Source: Microbacterium saccharophilum (GTDB taxonomy: Bacteria; Actinomycetota; Actinomycetes; Actinomycetales; Microbacteriaceae). Taken from it: a stretch of 42,639 nucleotides of DNA. The position numbers and the translations under genes were made by a program. The DNA lies in the NCBI RefSeq assembly GCF_007992455.1, contig NZ_BKAH01000018.1, positions 1-42,639 on the forward strand. Direction: 5' to 3'. The notes under the pieces are model-generated. The model was not told where the DNA came from and did not search any database. It worked only from the letters and a program-made list of their open reading frames with translations. Shown piece by piece: positions 26,310 to 34,929 of the stretch; positions within the stretch are counted from its first letter, which is position 1, and each line of letters starts with the position of its first letter.

Positions 26310-26669
26310 CTAGTTCGCACTGCCCAGCGCGGCAGGTCGCAGCGCATCCGCGGCCGCCTCGAGCGCCCCGTCGTTGAGCGCGAAGTACGCCCACTTCCCG
26401 CGCTGTTCGCGGGTGACAAGCCCGGCGTCGGTGAGGAGCTTCATGTGGTGCGAGACCGTCCCCTGTGACAATCCGACCGGCTCGATGAGGTCGCAGATGC
26501 AGGCCTCGCCGCCTTCGGTGCCGGCGATAAGGGAGAGCAGCATCACGCGGGTCGGATCACCGATGGCCTTGAACACCCGAGCGGAACGCTCGGCCTCCTC
26601 GGGGGTGATCGATGCGGTGATGCGCGGCACGCAGCACGTGCTCTGCTCGATGGTCACGGGAAGGCTCAT
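26310..26669 (-). CDS. arsR: ArsR arsenic-sensing repressor
   Basis: This 119-residue winged-helix protein has the ArsR core FKAIGDPTRVMLLSLIAG, the recognition helix LSQGTVSHHMKLL and the wing QRGKWAYFAL. Arsenite ligands probably include Cys12-Cys13 near the N-terminus and Cys57/Cys59 in EACICDL. An N-terminal CC pair with a later cysteine resembles corynebacterial ArsR. It is divergent from the flavoprotein gene with two matching operator candidates between them. It should repress itself and that gene until As(III) or Sb(III) binds. Confidence 0.92.
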   Translation of the reverse strand: MSLPVTIEQSTCCVPRITASITPEEAERSARVFKAIGDPTRVMLLSLIAGTEGGEACICDLIEPVGLSQGTVSHHMKLLTDAGLVTREQRGKWAYFALNDGALEAAADALRPAALGSAN

Positions 26670-26687
26670 GCGGATAGTCTGACACGT

Positions 26688-26739
26688 ATTGACAAACTTC
26701 GATAGGTAAGCGAGTGTTCTCGTATTGAAGTTTTTCGAT
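26688..26739. promoter_or_regulatory. two ArsR-type operator candidates
   Basis: ATTGACAAACTTCGAT (26688-26703) and ATTGAAGTTTTTCGAT (26724-26739) share the ends ATTGA and TTCGAT, 36 bp apart. They lie between divergent arsR and the flavoprotein gene, the second one 13 bp before the ATG. Confidence 0.6.
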
Positions 26740-26752
26740 CTGAGGAGATGTG

Positions 26753-28054
26753 ATGTCTGAGCTTCCTGTCGTCGTCATCGGTGCCGGTCCGCAGGGCCTG
26801 GCTGCAGCCGCCCACCTGACCGAACGCGGCGTTGACGCCGTGGTCGTCGAGCGGGGCGGCTCGGCCGGTGCTGCCGTGTCCGAGTGGGGACACGTGCGAC
26901 TGTTCTCCGGGTGGCCGGAGCTCACCGATGCCGCAGCGCGACGCCTTCTCGAGCCGACCGGCTGGACGGCGCCAGCAAGCGGCTACCCGACCGGGGCTGA
27001 GTGGGTCAGCGAGTACCTTTCCCCGCTCGCCGACGCTCTGGGCGACCGGGTGCTCTACGGCACGACCGTCACCGGTGTCGCTCGTCAGGGTCGAGATAAG
27101 GTCGTCGCGAGCGGCCGGAAGGCGCAGCCGTTCGTCGTGCACACGGTCGACCAGGACGGCCGTGATGGCCGCATCCTCGCCAGCTCTGTAATCGACGCGA
27201 CCGGCACGTGGTCACTTCCGAACCCCGCGGGCGCTGACGGATACCCCGCGGTCGGCGAGACGGCTGCCTCGGAGCGCATCTCATACCGGATCCCAGACGA
27301 CGTGTTCGAGCTGGCCGGCTCGCACGTGGTCGTCGTCGGCGCCGGCCACTCCGCGACGCACGCAGTGCTGCGCCTGAGTGAGTTGGCGCGTCGCGAGCCG
27401 GGCACCAAGGTGACCTGGCTGCTGCGCCGCGGGAGTGCAACGAACGTGTTCGGCGGCGGAACGGGAGATGAGCTGCCCGAGCGGGCCGCACTCGGCTCCC
27501 GCGCACGCAAGGTCATCGAAGCCGGCGTCGTCGAGGTCGTCACCGGGTTCCGCGTCGCGGAGTTCCAGCAGGACGGCGACACGCTCACGATCCTCGCCGA
27601 GAACGGCCAGGAGATCTCGGGTGTCACGCGCGTCTTCGCCCTCACCGGGTTCCGCCCCGACACCAGCATCCTGCGGGAGGTGCGCATCGAGCTCGACGGA
27701 TCGCTGGACGCCGTGGCCGGGATCGCCTCGGAGATCGACCCCAACATCCACTCCTGCGGCTCGGTGGGAGCGACCGGCGCACGCCAGCTCGCACAGCCGG
27801 AGAAGGACCTGTTCATCGTCGGTGCGAAGTCCTACGGCCGCGCCCCCACCTTCCTCGCGCTCACCGGCTACGAGCAGGTGCGCAGCGTCGCAGCCCACCT
27901 TGCCGGCGACCATGAGGCCGCGGACCGCAACGAGCTTGTCCTGCCCGACACCGGAGTGTGCGGCGGCGCCGGCGGCTTCGACGCCGAAGGCAGCAGCTGC
28001 TGCGCCACGCCGTCCGTGCTGCAGATCGGCTCGCGCCCCGTCACCGTCGGCTGA
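26753..28054 (+). CDS. FAD/NAD(P)-dependent oxidoreductase, ArsO-like
   Basis: This protein has 433 residues; ATG 26753 follows GAGGAG with 5-base spacing, and a GTG lies 3 bases before. The first Rossmann site is VVIGAGPQGLAAAAHL and the second is VVVVGAGHSATHAVL, as in flavin monooxygenase-like proteins. ATGTWSLPNP and RVFALTGFRPD are the usual FAD-contact segments. The C-terminus has cysteines (GVCGGAGG, SSCCATP) that could bind As(III) or relay thiols. Such flavoproteins occur in actinobacterial ars clusters as ArsO or unnamed monooxygenases; the substrate is not established. A terminator follows. Confidence 0.8.
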   Translation: MSELPVVVIGAGPQGLAAAAHLTERGVDAVVVERGGSAGAAVSEWGHVRLFSGWPELTDAAARRLLEPTGWTAPASGYPTGAEWVSEYLSPLADALGDRVLYGTTVTGVARQGRDKVVASGRKAQPFVVHTVDQDGRDGRILASSVIDATGTWSLPNPAGADGYPAVGETAASERISYRIPDDVFELAGSHVVVVGAGHSATHAVLRLSELARREPGTKVTWLLRRGSATNVFGGGTGDELPERAALGSRARKVIEAGVVEVVTGFRVAEFQQDGDTLTILAENGQEISGVTRVFALTGFRPDTSILREVRIELDGSLDAVAGIASEIDPNIHSCGSVGATGARQLAQPEKDLFIVGAKSYGRAPTFLALTGYEQVRSVAAHLAGDHEAADRNELVLPDTGVCGGAGGFDAEGSSCCATPSVLQIGSRPVTVG

Positions 28055-28063
28055 CGGTCTCGG

Positions 28064-28097
28064 AAAGAGGGCGGCTTCCCGTGGGAGGCCGCCCTCT
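28064..28097 (+). terminator. strong hairpin terminator after the flavoprotein gene
   Basis: AAGAGGGCGGC (28064-28074) pairs perfectly with GCCGCCCTCTT (28087-28097) around a 12-base loop. It lies 9 bp past the flavoprotein stop and separates it from the trxB operon. Confidence 0.85.
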
Positions 28098-28155
28098 TCG
28101 CGTGTCCAGGTGAAGAGTCGGTGAACGACGCCAGCGCCGATTGCGCCTTGCATAG

Positions 28156-28167
28156 ATTGATGTCAAT
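28156..28167 (+). promoter_or_regulatory. palindromic operator before trxB
   Basis: ATTGATGTCAAT is a perfect palindrome ending 8 bp before the trxB ATG. It shares the ATTGA half-site with the operators at 26688 and 26724, so an ArsR-type repressor, perhaps the ArsR-ArsC fusion, probably acts here. Confidence 0.6.
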
Positions 28168-28175
28168 ATAGAAGC

Positions 28176-29162
28176 ATGTCGATTCAAGAGGTTGAGCTGG
28201 TCATCGTCGGGTCCGGCCCTGCGGGGTTCACCGCTGCGATCTACGCGGCCCGTGCGAACCTGGCGCCCGTGGTGATCGCCGGCTCCGTGACGACCGGTGG
28301 CGCACTGATGACCACGACCGAGGTGGAGAACTTCCCCGGCTTCGTCGACCCGGTCAACGGCCCGGAACTGATGGAGTCGATGCGTCAGCAGGCCGAGCGC
28401 TTCGGTGCCCGCATCCTCCTCGATGACGCGATCCGCGTCGACCTCGAGGGACCGATCAAGGTCATCGAGACGGGTGCAGGGGAGGCCTTCCACGCCCGCG
28501 CGGTGATCCTCGCGATGGGGTCGGCGTACCGCAAGCTCGGCCTCGCGGACGAGGAGCGCCTCACGGGCCGCGGAGTGTCCTGGTGCGCCACCTGCGATGG
28601 GTTCTTCTTCCGCGAGCAGGAGATCCTCGTCGTCGGCGGAGGCGACTCCGCGATGGAGGAGGCCCTGTTCCTCACCCGCTTCGCCTCCAAGGTGACGATC
28701 GTGCACCGCCGCGACGAGTTCCGGGCATCGAAGATCATGGCGCAGCGCGTTCTCGACCACCCGAAGATCGAGGTCGCCTGGAACAGCGAAGTCGCACGCC
28801 TCAACGGCGCCGAGAAGCTCGAGTCCGTCACGCTTCGCGACACCGTCACCGGCGCCGAGCGCGACCTGCCCGCGACGGGGCTCTTCGTGGCCATCGGCCA
28901 CGACCCCCGCTCCGAGCTCGTCACCGGAACGGTCGACACCGACGCCGCCGGCTTCGTACTCGTCGATCACCCCTCGACCCGCACGAACCTCTCCGGCGTC
29001 TTCGCCGCCGGCGACCTCGTCGACCACACCTACCGGCAGGCGATCACCGCCGCCGGCACAGGTTGCGCCGCAGCGCAGGACGCCCAGCACTTCCTCGCCG
29101 CCTTCGAGAACGCGACCGCGCCTCTGGACGCCCTGACCGAGACCGAGGAGGTCTTCGCATGA
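28176..29162 (+). CDS. trxB: thioredoxin reductase
   Basis: This 328-residue protein is the usual TrxB size. It has the FAD motif [20 protein letters not shown], the redox pair CATC (Cys137/Cys140), the NADPH motif [15 protein letters not shown] with [12 protein letters not shown], and the C-terminal FAADLV-type segment [15 protein letters not shown]. It uses NADPH to reduce thioredoxin. It is followed with a 4-bp overlap by trxA and then acr3, so the operon carries its own reductant supply for arsenate reduction. The leader is very short and the SD is weak. Confidence 0.95.
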   Translation: MSIQEVELVIVGSGPAGFTAAIYAARANLAPVVIAGSVTTGGALMTTTEVENFPGFVDPVNGPELMESMRQQAERFGARILLDDAIRVDLEGPIKVIETGAGEAFHARAVILAMGSAYRKLGLADEERLTGRGVSWCATCDGFFFREQEILVVGGGDSAMEEALFLTRFASKVTIVHRRDEFRASKIMAQRVLDHPKIEVAWNSEVARLNGAEKLESVTLRDTVTGAERDLPATGLFVAIGHDPRSELVTGTVDTDAAGFVLVDHPSTRTNLSGVFAAGDLVDHTYRQAITAAGTGCAAAQDAQHFLAAFENATAPLDALTETEEVFA

Positions 29163-29485
29163 GCACGCTCACCGCCGTCACCGACGCGACGTTCCAGGAC
29201 GAGGTCCTCGGCTCCGACCTCCCCGTCGTGGTGGATATCTGGGCCACCTGGTGCGGGCCGTGCCGGCAGGTCGCCCCGCTGCTCGAGCAGCTCGCTGCCG
29301 AGTACGAGGGGCGCGTGAAGATCGTCAAGGTCGACGCCGACCAGAACCCCGAGACAGTGATCGCCGCCGGCGTCACCTCCATCCCCACTCTCGGCTTCTA
29401 CCGCGACGGCACACGCACGGACATCCTCATCGGCGCGCACCCGAAGCCTGTCATCGCCGAGAAGATCGAAGGACTGCTCGCATGA
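29159..29485 (+). CDS. trxA: thioredoxin
   Basis: This 108-residue protein has the classical active site [10 protein letters not shown] (Cys32/Cys35), the cis-Pro segment [11 protein letters not shown] and KVDADQNPE. Length and motifs are fully typical of TrxA. The start overlaps trxB by 4 bp and the stop overlaps acr3. It is reduced by the adjacent TrxB and is the likely electron donor for the ArsC proteins downstream, which carry extra cysteines suited to thioredoxin-coupled arsenate reduction. Confidence 0.95.
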   Translation: MSTLTAVTDATFQDEVLGSDLPVVVDIWATWCGPCRQVAPLLEQLAAEYEGRVKIVKVDADQNPETVIAAGVTSIPTLGFYRDGTRTDILIGAHPKPVIAEKIEGLLA

Positions 29486-30579
29486 CCACCGCAACCACCA
29501 CCCCTGCCCGGGCCGCAACCCGGCGGCTCTCCACACTGGACAGGTGGCTGCCGCTGTGGATCGGGCTCGCCATGGTCGCGGGTCTGCTTCTGGGGCGGTT
29601 CGTGCCGGCGCTGTCGGATCTGCTCGGCCGGATGGAGGTCGGCGGCATCTCGGTGCCGATCGGGCTCGGACTGCTGGTGATGATGTACCCGGTGCTGGCG
29701 AAGGTCCGCTACGACCGGATCGCCGCCGTCACGGGAGACAAGAAGCTCCTGATCTCCTCGCTGGTGCTGAACTGGCTGGTCGGCCCGGCCGTGATGTTCG
29801 CATTGGCCTGGATCTTCCTGCCCGACCTGCCCGAGTACCGCACCGGACTGATCATCGTCGGGCTCGCCCGCTGCATCGCGATGGTCGTGATCTGGAACGA
29901 CCTCGCCTGCGGCGACCGTGAGGCGACCGCCGTACTGGTCGCGATCAACTCGGTGTTCCAGGTGGTCGCGTTCTCGCTGCTGGGCTGGTTCTACCTGACC
30001 GTGCTGCCCGGGTGGCTCGGGCTGGACACCCAGGGGCTGGAGATCTCGGTCTGGCAGATCGCGCTGAACGTGCTCGTCTTCCTCGGCGTGCCGCTGGTCG
30101 CCGGCTTCGCGTCCCGGTGGATCGGCGAGCGGCGCCGCGGCCGCGACTGGTACGAGGAGAAGTTCCTGCCCGTGATCGGACCGTGGGCGCTGTACGGGCT
30201 GCTGTTCACCATCGTGCTGCTGTTCGCTCTGCAAGGAAAGCAGGTGACGTCCCATCCCCTGGATGTCGCGCGCATCGCCATCCCGCTGCTGGCGTACTTC
30301 GCGATCATGTGGTTCACCGGCATCCTCACCGGCAAGGCACTCGGGCTGAACTATGCCCGCTCCACCTCGCTGGCCTTCACTGCAGCGGGCAACAACTTCG
30401 AACTCGCGATCGCCGTCGCCATCGGCACCTTCGGCGCCGCCTCCGGCCAGGCCCTCGCCGGCGTGGTCGGCCCGCTCATCGAAGTGCCCGTCCTGGTCGG
30501 GCTCGTCTACGTCTCACTCTGGGCGGCCCGAGCCTGGTTCCACACCGATCCGTACACCGGCGAAAGGATCACCTCATGA
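29482..30579 (+). CDS. acr3: Acr3 arsenite efflux permease
   Basis: This 365-residue protein with about ten membrane helices belongs to the ACR3 group rather than ArsB. The signature GLARCIAMVVIWNDLACGD carries the conserved Cys (131) needed for As(III) transport, and TAAGNNFELAIAVAIGTFGA supplies the conserved Glu. It expels arsenite from the cytosol using the proton motive force. It overlaps trxA before it and the arsR-arsC fusion after it by 4 bp each, so the gene set is tightly co-translated. Confidence 0.95.
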   Translation: MTTATTTPARAATRRLSTLDRWLPLWIGLAMVAGLLLGRFVPALSDLLGRMEVGGISVPIGLGLLVMMYPVLAKVRYDRIAAVTGDKKLLISSLVLNWLVGPAVMFALAWIFLPDLPEYRTGLIIVGLARCIAMVVIWNDLACGDREATAVLVAINSVFQVVAFSLLGWFYLTVLPGWLGLDTQGLEISVWQIALNVLVFLGVPLVAGFASRWIGERRRGRDWYEEKFLPVIGPWALYGLLFTIVLLFALQGKQVTSHPLDVARIAIPLLAYFAIMWFTGILTGKALGLNYARSTSLAFTAAGNNFELAIAVAIGTFGAASGQALAGVVGPLIEVPVLVGLVYVSLWAARAWFHTDPYTGERITS

Positions 30580-31574
30580 ACCTCACCCTCACCGGCACGG
30601 CCGACGCCTGCAGCCCGGTCGCCACGCACGCCATCGGCCAGGAGGCCGCCGGCACGGTGGCCGCGACCCTGAAGGCACTCGCCGACCCGCTGCGACTGCG
30701 GATGCTCTCTGCGATCGCCTCGGACCCGCGCGGCGAGTCCTGCGTCTGCGACCTCGCCGAGCTCGCAGACGTGTCACAGCCGACCGTGTCGCACCACCTG
30801 AAGGTGCTCAAGGACGTCGACGTGCTCACCTCGGAACGCCGCGGGACATGGGTCTGGTATCGCATCAACCCGAGCCGCCGCAGCGCCGTCACCGCCCTGC
30901 TGGACTCCTTCGCCCCGGCGACCATGACGGCGCCCAGCGAGGACGGGAACAGCGAAGATCGCGACATCCGCCCAGACTTCGACATCCGGATCACCCACCT
31001 CGCCGACGAACTCGCCGCCGAGATCCCCGAGCTCGCCCCGGAGACTGTGCTGAGCATCGTGCGTGAGTCCTACACGTCGCTGGCCCGTACCGCGAAAGTC
31101 ACCGGCGCGCTCGTCCCTCTCACCGAACGCTTCGCCAGGCAACGACTCGCAGACATCACCAGAGACCGCAACCACTCCGTCCCGCAAGTGCTCTTCGTCT
31201 GCGTCGCCAACGCCGGCCGCTCCCAGCTCGCCGCGGCCCTGGTCAACCAGATCGCCGGCGGCAAAGTCATCGCCCGCTCCGCCGGATCCAGCCCCGCCGA
31301 GATCATCCACCCCCACGTGCGCTCGATCCTCGCCGAGATCGAAGGCGATGCCGCGGCCGCGCGCTTCCCGAAGCCCCTCACCGATGACGCCGTCCGCGCC
31401 GCCGACGTCGTCATCACCATGGGCTGCGGCGACGTCTGCCCCATCATCCCCGGGGTTCGCTACGACGACTGGGCGGTCGGGGACCCCGCCCTCGCCTCGC
31501 GCGAAGGCGTCGAAGCCATCCGTGACGACATCGAAGGCCGCGTCCGTGCCCTCGTCAACGAACTCATCCACTGA
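30576..31574 (+). CDS. ArsR-ArsC fusion protein
   Basis: This 332-residue protein joins two functions. Residues 25-115 form an ArsR winged helix with GESCVCDL (Cys56/58) and the recognition helix SQPTVSHHLKVLK. A helical linker (130-195) leads to a low-molecular-weight phosphatase-like ArsC domain from about 205. Its P-loop is VCVANAGRS (Cys209, CX5R), and MGCGDVCPIIPG holds two further cysteines. It may sense As(III) and reduce arsenate in one chain; activity of the fused reductase is not certain. It overlaps acr3 by 4 bp and precedes a stand-alone ArsC. Confidence 0.92.
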   Translation: MNLTLTGTADACSPVATHAIGQEAAGTVAATLKALADPLRLRMLSAIASDPRGESCVCDLAELADVSQPTVSHHLKVLKDVDVLTSERRGTWVWYRINPSRRSAVTALLDSFAPATMTAPSEDGNSEDRDIRPDFDIRITHLADELAAEIPELAPETVLSIVRESYTSLARTAKVTGALVPLTERFARQRLADITRDRNHSVPQVLFVCVANAGRSQLAAALVNQIAGGKVIARSAGSSPAEIIHPHVRSILAEIEGDAAAARFPKPLTDDAVRAADVVITMGCGDVCPIIPGVRYDDWAVGDPALASREGVEAIRDDIEGRVRALVNELIH

Positions 31575-31596
31575 CCCATCCCTCACAGGAGCCACC

Positions 31597-32007
31597 ATGA
31601 TCGACACCACCGCACCCAAGCCCTCCGTCCTCTTCGTCTGCGTACACAACGCCGGCCGCTCGCAGATGGCCGCCGGATTCCTGCGCGACCGCGCAGGCGA
31701 TCGCATCGAAGTGCGTTCCGCCGGGTCCATGCCAGCCGACCAGATCAACCCCGTCGCCGTCGAGGCCATGGGCGAGCTCGGGATCGACATCACCGCCGAG
31801 CAGCCCAAGGTCCTCACCACCGAAGCGGTGCAGGCCTCCGACGTCGTCATCACCATGGGCTGCGGCGATGCGTGCCCGTTCTTCCCCGGCAAGCGCTACG
31901 AGGACTGGAAGCTCGACGACCCGGCCGGGCAGGGCATCGACGCCGTCCGTCCGATCCGCGACGAGATCCGCACCCGCATCGAACAGTTGGTCAGCGAACT
32001 CGTCTGA
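31597..32007 (+). CDS. arsC: arsenate reductase, thioredoxin-coupled type
   Basis: This 136-residue protein starts at ATG 31597 with CAGGAG 5 bases upstream. The P-loop VCVHNAGRSQ supplies nucleophile Cys15 and the Arg of CX5R. Cys89 and Cys93 in MGCGDACPFFPG match the resolving cysteines of thioredoxin-dependent ArsC (pI258 type) rather than single-cysteine mycothiol-dependent enzymes. It converts arsenate to arsenite for export by Acr3. The presence of trxA and trxB in the same operon agrees with this coupling. Confidence 0.93.
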   Translation: MIDTTAPKPSVLFVCVHNAGRSQMAAGFLRDRAGDRIEVRSAGSMPADQINPVAVEAMGELGIDITAEQPKVLTTEAVQASDVVITMGCGDACPFFPGKRYEDWKLDDPAGQGIDAVRPIRDEIRTRIEQLVSELV

Positions 32008-32084
32008 GCGACTCCGATTGCCGTGCACTGTCCCCGGGACCTCGTCTCTCCGTCGACAGCCTCCTTGCCTCGTAAGTTCAGCAA

Positions 32085-32102
32085 GCACTGTATAATCAGT
32101 GC
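32085..32102 (+). promoter_or_regulatory. cmtR operator overlapping the -10 box
   Basis: GCACTGTATAATCAGTGC is an inverted repeat (GCACTG/CAGTGC) whose centre is a consensus -10, TATAAT. It ends at the base before the cmtR ATG, so transcription should begin at or next to the start codon and give a leaderless mRNA. A repressor bound here would block polymerase directly. Confidence 0.75.
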
Positions 32103-32462
32103 ATGCTGACTATTGCTTCTCGCCTCGACGTCATGAACCGGCTCGGCCGGGCCATGGCGGACCCGACGCGTTCCCGGATCCTGATGACCTTGCTCGGCGG
32201 CCCGAGCTATCCGGCCGTGCTGTCGCGCGAGTTGGAGCTGACCCGCTCGAACGTCTCGAACCACCTGACCTGTCTGCGCGACTGCGGCATCGTGGTCGCC
32301 GAGCCTGAGGGGCGGCAGACGCGCTACGAGATCGCCGACCCGCACCTCGCGGCGGCGCTCACCGCACTGGTGGACGTGACGCTTGCTGTCGACGAGCACG
32401 CTCCCTGCGTGGACTCTTCGTGCACCGTGCCGGGCTGCTGCGGGACGGGAGCAGGCGAGTGA
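32103..32462 (+). CDS. cmtR: CmtR-type Cd/Pb-sensing repressor
   Basis: This 119-residue ArsR-family protein has the CmtR metal site: Cys57 and Cys61 in HLTCLRDCGIV, and Cys102 in the C-terminal tail, the same numbering as Mycobacterium tuberculosis CmtR. Extra tail cysteines (CVDSSC, GCCG) may add binding capacity. The HTH contains LTRSNVSNHLTCL. It should release the overlapping operator on Cd(II) or Pb(II) binding. Its stop overlaps the ATPase GTG start (GTGA). Confidence 0.93.
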   Translation: MLTIASRLDVMNRLGRAMADPTRSRILMTLLGGPSYPAVLSRELELTRSNVSNHLTCLRDCGIVVAEPEGRQTRYEIADPHLAAALTALVDVTLAVDEHAPCVDSSCTVPGCCGTGAGE

Positions 32463-34372
32463 GCGCGGCGTGCGGCTGCGAGCACGACGAGCCCGAGACT
32501 GTCATAGGCGATGAAGCCGAGGAGGCGGAGCGCCCCTGGTGGCGGGACCGCGGGATCATGGTCCCGGTCTTCTCCGGCGTCGCCTTCCTCACCGGCCTGG
32601 CGCTGGAGTGGTCCGGGATGGAGATCCCGGCACTGGTGGCGTTCTGGATCGGTCTGCTGCTGGGCGCGTCGACGTTCACCCCGGGCGCGATCCGGAAGCT
32701 GTTCAAGGGCAAGCTCGGCATCGGCCTGCTGATGACCATCAGCGCCGTCGGCGCGGTGATCCTCGGCTACGTCGAGGAGGCCGCCGCCCTGGCGTTCCTG
32801 TACTCGATCGCCGAGGCGCTGGAGGACAAGGCGATGGACCGTGCTCGCGGCGGGCTCCGGGCGCTGCTCAAGCTCGTCCCGGAGACCGCGACCGTCCGCC
32901 GCGACGGCGTCTCGGTGGAGGTCGCCGCGAAGGACCTGGCTGTCGGTCAGTTGATGCTGGTGCGGCCGGGCGAGCGGATCGCGACCGACGGCGTCGTCCG
33001 CACGGGACGTTCCAGCCTGGATACGTCCGCGATCACGGGGGAGTCGATCCCGGTCGAGGTCGAGCCCGGCGATGCCGTGTCGGCGGGTGCGATCAACACC
33101 GCGGGGGCGCTGGAGGTCGAGACGACCGCGGCCGGCACGGACAACTCGCTGACCACGATCGTCGACCTGGTGGAGAAGGCGCAGGCGGAGAAGGGAGACC
33201 GCGCCCGTCTCGCCGACCGCATTGCCCGCCCGCTCGTGCCCGGCGTGCTGATCCTCGCCGCTCTCGTCGCGATCATCGGGTCGCTGCTCGGCGACCCGGA
33301 GCTGTGGATCACCCGCGCACTCGTCGTGCTGGTCGCGGCATCGCCCTGCGCGCTGGCGATCTCGGTCCCGCTGACCGTGGTGGCCGCCATCGGGTCGGCG
33401 AGCAAGTTCGGCGTGATCATCAAGTCCGGGGCCGTGTTCGAGCGGTTCGGCGTGATCCGCCACGTCGCGGTCGACAAGACCGGCACCCTGACCCGCAACG
33501 AGCCCGCCGTCACCGCGGTGCTCACCGCCGACGGCGTGACCGAGGCGCAGGCGCTGGCGTGGGCGGCGTCGTTGGAGCAGCACAGCACCCACCCCCTCGC
33601 GGCCGCGATCACCGCTGCAGCGCCTGAGGCCCCTGCAGCCGAGGGCGTGACCGAGCAGGCAGGTCACGGCATCGAAGGCGAGCTCGACGGCGCGCGGATC
33701 ACGGTCGGCAGCCCGCGTTGGCTCGACGCCGGATTCCTCGGCGACCAGGTCGCGGGGCTGGAGGAGCAGGGCATGACGGTCGTGATCGTCCACCGCGACG
33801 GCGAGCCGGTCGCCGCGATCGGCGTCCGCGACGAGCTGCGCCCGGAGGTCCCCGAGGTCGTCCGTACCCTCGCCGCGCAGGGCATCGGGGTCACGATGCT
33901 CACCGGCGACAACGCTCGCACCGCCCGCGCCCTCGCCGCCCAAGCGGGGATCGAGGACGTCCGCGCCGAACTGCGCCCGGAGGACAAGGCCGCTGCGATC
34001 GCAGAGCTCGGTGCGAAGGGCTCGGTCGCGATGATCGGCGACGGCATCAACGACGCCCCCGCCCTGGCCGCTGCCGATATCGGCATCGCGATGGGCGCGA
34101 CCGGCTCCGATGCCGCGATCGAGTCCGCCGACGTGGCCTTCACCGGCCACGACCTGCGGCTGCTGCCGCGCGCGTTCGACCACGCCCGCCGCGGACGGCA
34201 CATCATCAACCAGAACATCATCCTGTCGCTGCTGATCATCAGCGCCCTGCTCCCGCTCGCCCTCTTCGGCGTCCTCGGCCTCGCCGCCGTGGTGCTCGTG
34301 CACGAGATCGCCGAGGTCGTCGTGATCCTCAACGGTCTGCGCGCCGCCCGGACCCGGAAGACCATCGCGTGA
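32459..34372 (+). CDS. cadA: P1B-type ATPase with SPC motif (Cd/Zn/Co class)
   Basis: This 637-residue protein starts at GTG 32459; the frame is open further upstream but inside cmtR. There is no full HMA domain, only a short ACGCEHDEPE tail before the first helix. Core motifs are ITGESIPVE, DKTGTLTRN, STHPLAAA and MIGDGINDAPAL. The membrane metal motif is AASPCALAIS, the SPC of the P1B-4 group, and the last helix reads HEIAEVVVILNG where P1B-4 usually has HEGG. Control by CmtR suggests Cd or Pb export; Zn or Co is possible. The gene symbol is by analogy. It is followed with a 4-bp overlap by lspA. Confidence 0.9.
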   Translation: MSAACGCEHDEPETVIGDEAEEAERPWWRDRGIMVPVFSGVAFLTGLALEWSGMEIPALVAFWIGLLLGASTFTPGAIRKLFKGKLGIGLLMTISAVGAVILGYVEEAAALAFLYSIAEALEDKAMDRARGGLRALLKLVPETATVRRDGVSVEVAAKDLAVGQLMLVRPGERIATDGVVRTGRSSLDTSAITGESIPVEVEPGDAVSAGAINTAGALEVETTAAGTDNSLTTIVDLVEKAQAEKGDRARLADRIARPLVPGVLILAALVAIIGSLLGDPELWITRALVVLVAASPCALAISVPLTVVAAIGSASKFGVIIKSGAVFERFGVIRHVAVDKTGTLTRNEPAVTAVLTADGVTEAQALAWAASLEQHSTHPLAAAITAAAPEAPAAEGVTEQAGHGIEGELDGARITVGSPRWLDAGFLGDQVAGLEEQGMTVVIVHRDGEPVAAIGVRDELRPEVPEVVRTLAAQGIGVTMLTGDNARTARALAAQAGIEDVRAELRPEDKAAAIAELGAKGSVAMIGDGINDAPALAAADIGIAMGATGSDAAIESADVAFTGHDLRLLPRAFDHARRGRHIINQNIILSLLIISALLPLALFGVLGLAAVVLVHEIAEVVVILNGLRAARTRKTIA

Positions 34373-34929
34373 CCGTGCAGGACGTCGCCGCGACAGTCGG
34401 CGAAGACCGTACGGGCCCACGGCCGCAGGCGAGGAGAGCCCTTGGCTTCACCTTGGTCGTGGCCGTGCTCGCTGTGGTGCTCGACCAGGCCTCGAAGGCC
34501 CTCGCCGTGGCACAGCTGGCCCCGGGGGAACGGATCCCGCTGGTCGGGGACCTGTTCGGCCTGTCCCTGGTCTACAACCCCGGAGCCGCGTTCTCGCTCG
34601 GCTCCGGGGCCACCTGGATCATCACCCTCATCGGCGTACTCGCCTCCGCCGCGGTGGTCATCTTCGCCATTCGGCTGCGCGGTGCCCGCTGGGGCCTCGC
34701 GCTGGGGCTGGTCCTCGGCGGCGCGGTCGGCAACCTCATCGACCGAATCATGAACCCGCCCGCGTTCGGCCGCGGCCACGTCACCGACTTCCTCGCCTAC
34801 GGCGACCTCTTCGTCGGGAACGTCGCCGACGTCTTCGTCGTGATTGGGGTCGGACTCGTCTGCCTGAACCTCCTCCTGCCGAACGCTCGCACGATGACCA
34901 ACAGCGAGAGAACGGAAAGCGCCTCGTGA
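34369..34929 (+). CDS. lspA: lipoprotein signal peptidase (LspA) in the cad operon
   Basis: This 186-residue protein starts at GTG 34369, overlapping the ATPase stop. It has four membrane helices and the LspA signatures: LDQASK (Asp39), VYNPGAAFS, GNLIDRI and NVADVFV, with Asp125 and Asp154 as the expected catalytic dyad. The enzyme cleaves prolipoproteins at the lipobox cysteine. A second, element-borne copy beside a metal pump suggests a role in processing or protection during metal stress; that link is inferred. It overlaps the next gene by 4 bp. Confidence 0.93.
   Translation: MTVQDVAATVGEDRTGPRPQARRALGFTLVVAVLAVVLDQASKALAVAQLAPGERIPLVGDLFGLSLVYNPGAAFSLGSGATWIITLIGVLASAAVVIFAIRLRGARWGLALGLVLGGAVGNLIDRIMNPPAFGRGHVTDFLAYGDLFVGNVADVFVVIGVGLVCLNLLLPNARTMTNSERTESAS

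Noticed and set aside
32324..34420. A 698-codon minus-strand open frame
   Set aside because: It is antisense to the SPC-motif ATPase, whose motifs are all intact. The product is Arg/Asp/Gly-rich with no domain, a common artefact in GC-rich DNA.
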